NCBI GenBank assembly: GCA_040954595.2
Contig: CM082597.2
Location: forward strand, 1,116,001-1,180,000
Length of the DNA: 64,000 bases
Direction: 5' to 3'
Origin: Balanoglossus misakiensis
Lineage: Eukaryota; Hemichordata
The translations under genes were made by a program, and so were the position numbers. Shown piece by piece: positions 62,901 through 64,000 of this stretch. Within the stretch, counting starts at the first letter, position 1, and each line of letters begins with the position of its first letter. Under the pieces are notes generated by a model. The model searched no databases and was not told where the DNA came from. It saw only the letters and a program-made list of their open reading frames with translations.

Positions 62901-64000
62901 TTTTCGAGTTGCAGGAATTTCGAAATTTTCGGCCGATTTGAACGTTTTTCATGGGTTAACCATCATGGTTTTTGTCGAAAACTCTCACAGATGTTGTCGA
63001 AAAACTTCACGAAACGTGTATCTAGTTGCGAATTTCGAATTTTCGGCCGATTTGAAGTTTTTCATGGGTTAACCATCATGGTTTTTGTCGAAATTTCGAG
63101 ATTTTCGGCCGATTTGAACGTTTTTCATGGGTTAACCATCATGGTTTTTGTCGAAAAACCGCGAATTTTCGAGTTGCCGAATTTCGAGATTTTCGGCCGA
63201 TTTGAACGTTTTTCATGGGTTAACCATCATGGTTTTTGTCGAAAAACCGCGAATTTTCGAGTTGACGAATTTCGAGATTTTCGGCCGATTTGAACGTTTT
63301 TCATGGGTTAACCATCATGGTTTTTGTCGAAAAACCGCGAATTTTCGAGTTGCCGAATTTCGAGATTTTCGGCCGATTTGAACGTTTTTCATGGGTTAAC
63401 CATCATGGTTTTTGTCGAAAAACCGCGAATTTTCGAGTTGCCGAATTTCGAGATTTTCGGCCGATTTGAACGTTTTTCATGGGTTAACCATCATGGTTTT
63501 TGTCGAAAAACCGCGAATTTTCGAGTTGCCGAATTTCGAGATTTTCGGCCGATTTGAACGTTTTTCATGGGTTAACCATCATGGTTTTTGTCGAAAAACC
63601 GCGAATTTTCGAGTTGCCGAATTTCGAGATTTTCGGCCGATTTGAACGTTTTTCATGGGTTAACCATCATGGTTTTTGTCGAAATACCGCGAATTTTCGA
63701 GTTGCCGAATTTCGAGATTTTCGGCCGATTTGAACGTTTTTCATGGGTTAACCATCATGGTTTTTGTCGAAAAACCGCGAATTTTCGAGTTGCCGAATTT
63801 CGAGATTTTCGGCCGATTTGAACATTTTTCATGGGTTAACCATCATGGTTTTTGTCGAAAAACCGCGAATTTTCGAGTTGCCGAATTTCGAGATTTTCGG
63901 CCGATTTGAACATTTTTCATGGGTTAACCATCATGGTTTTTGTCGAAAAACCGCGAATTTTCGAGTTGCCGAATTTCGAGATTTTCGGCCGATTTGAACA
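59967..64000. repeat. 88-bp tandem satellite, about 46 units, open at window end
   Basis: Head-to-tail units of exactly 88 bp, nearly identical, beginning near 59967 and continuing to the window end. The unit contains several TTCGA/TCGAAA words and short inverted repeats (TCGAAAA / TTTTCGA). Unit length is not a multiple of three and each unit carries a TGA, so the repeated 77-codon frames are artefacts. Units fall into blocks by one position, GAACA versus GAACG. The only length changes are in an irregular patch at about 62884-63147. The CpG-rich composition differs from the flank. It is a satellite or minisatellite of unknown role. Confidence 0.97.

Noticed and set aside
59947-63997. Dozens of overlapping 77-codon open frames in the 88-bp array
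   Set aside because: The repeat length is not divisible by three and each unit has a TGA in one frame. The frames are produced by reading the same DNA in shifting registers; there is no start context or splice evidence.

Overview
The window is animal (metazoan) nuclear DNA, not bacterial. It is AT-rich, and its coding sequence is broken into short exons by GT-AG introns of 0.1 to 10 kb. It also carries microsatellites, short inverted-repeat elements and a satellite array. The genes are immunoglobulin-superfamily (IgSF) cell-surface proteins built from symmetrical phase-1 domain exons. Genome style suggests a marine invertebrate (lophotrochozoan, or invertebrate deuterostome such as a hemichordate, echinoderm or amphioxus), but I cannot fix the species. 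No tRNA, rRNA, CRISPR array or intact autonomous transposon was recognised.

Two IgSF genes lie head to head, with 603 bp between their start codons (20680-21282). The minus-strand gene (5395-20679) has three exons: a signal peptide, a V-set Ig domain, and a second Ig domain ending in a hydrophobic tail with nothing after it. It predicts a 288-residue, probably GPI-anchored, two-Ig protein. The plus-strand gene (21283-57137) has 15 constitutive exons plus one possible cassette exon. It predicts a 1101-residue (1132 with the cassette) type I membrane protein: signal peptide, V-set Ig, six further Ig domains, one fibronectin type III (FN3) domain, a transmembrane helix and a roughly 185-residue tyrosine- and proline-rich tail ending in a possible PDZ ligand. 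Several Ig domains plus one membrane-proximal FN3 is the nephrin/Sns type of layout. Every splice junction listed was read by hand from acceptor/donor dinucleotides and frame; both coding sequences are divisible by three, and both starts have an in-frame stop just upstream.

The two genes look related beyond sharing a fold. The second Ig domain of the minus gene and the third Ig domain of the plus gene share a distinctive pattern (PP...IIGY, CRA...P...L.WY, E..). Together with the shared upstream region this suggests a co-regulated pair of surface recognition proteins, perhaps ligand and receptor or receptor and decoy. That is the most interesting biological hypothesis in the window.

Layout: 1-5394 has no recognised gene. 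5395-20679 is the minus-strand gene. 20680-21282 is the putative bidirectional promoter. 21283-57137 is the plus-strand gene. 57138-59966 is 3' UTR and downstream DNA with a duplicated CTCF-like motif. 59967-64000 is an 88-bp tandem satellite of about 46 units that runs off the window end. Introns hold two families of TTAA-bounded miniature inverted-repeat elements (MITEs), a (GA)n tract, a perfect hairpin and CpG-rich patches. A compact 116-codon ORF sits at 19974-20324.
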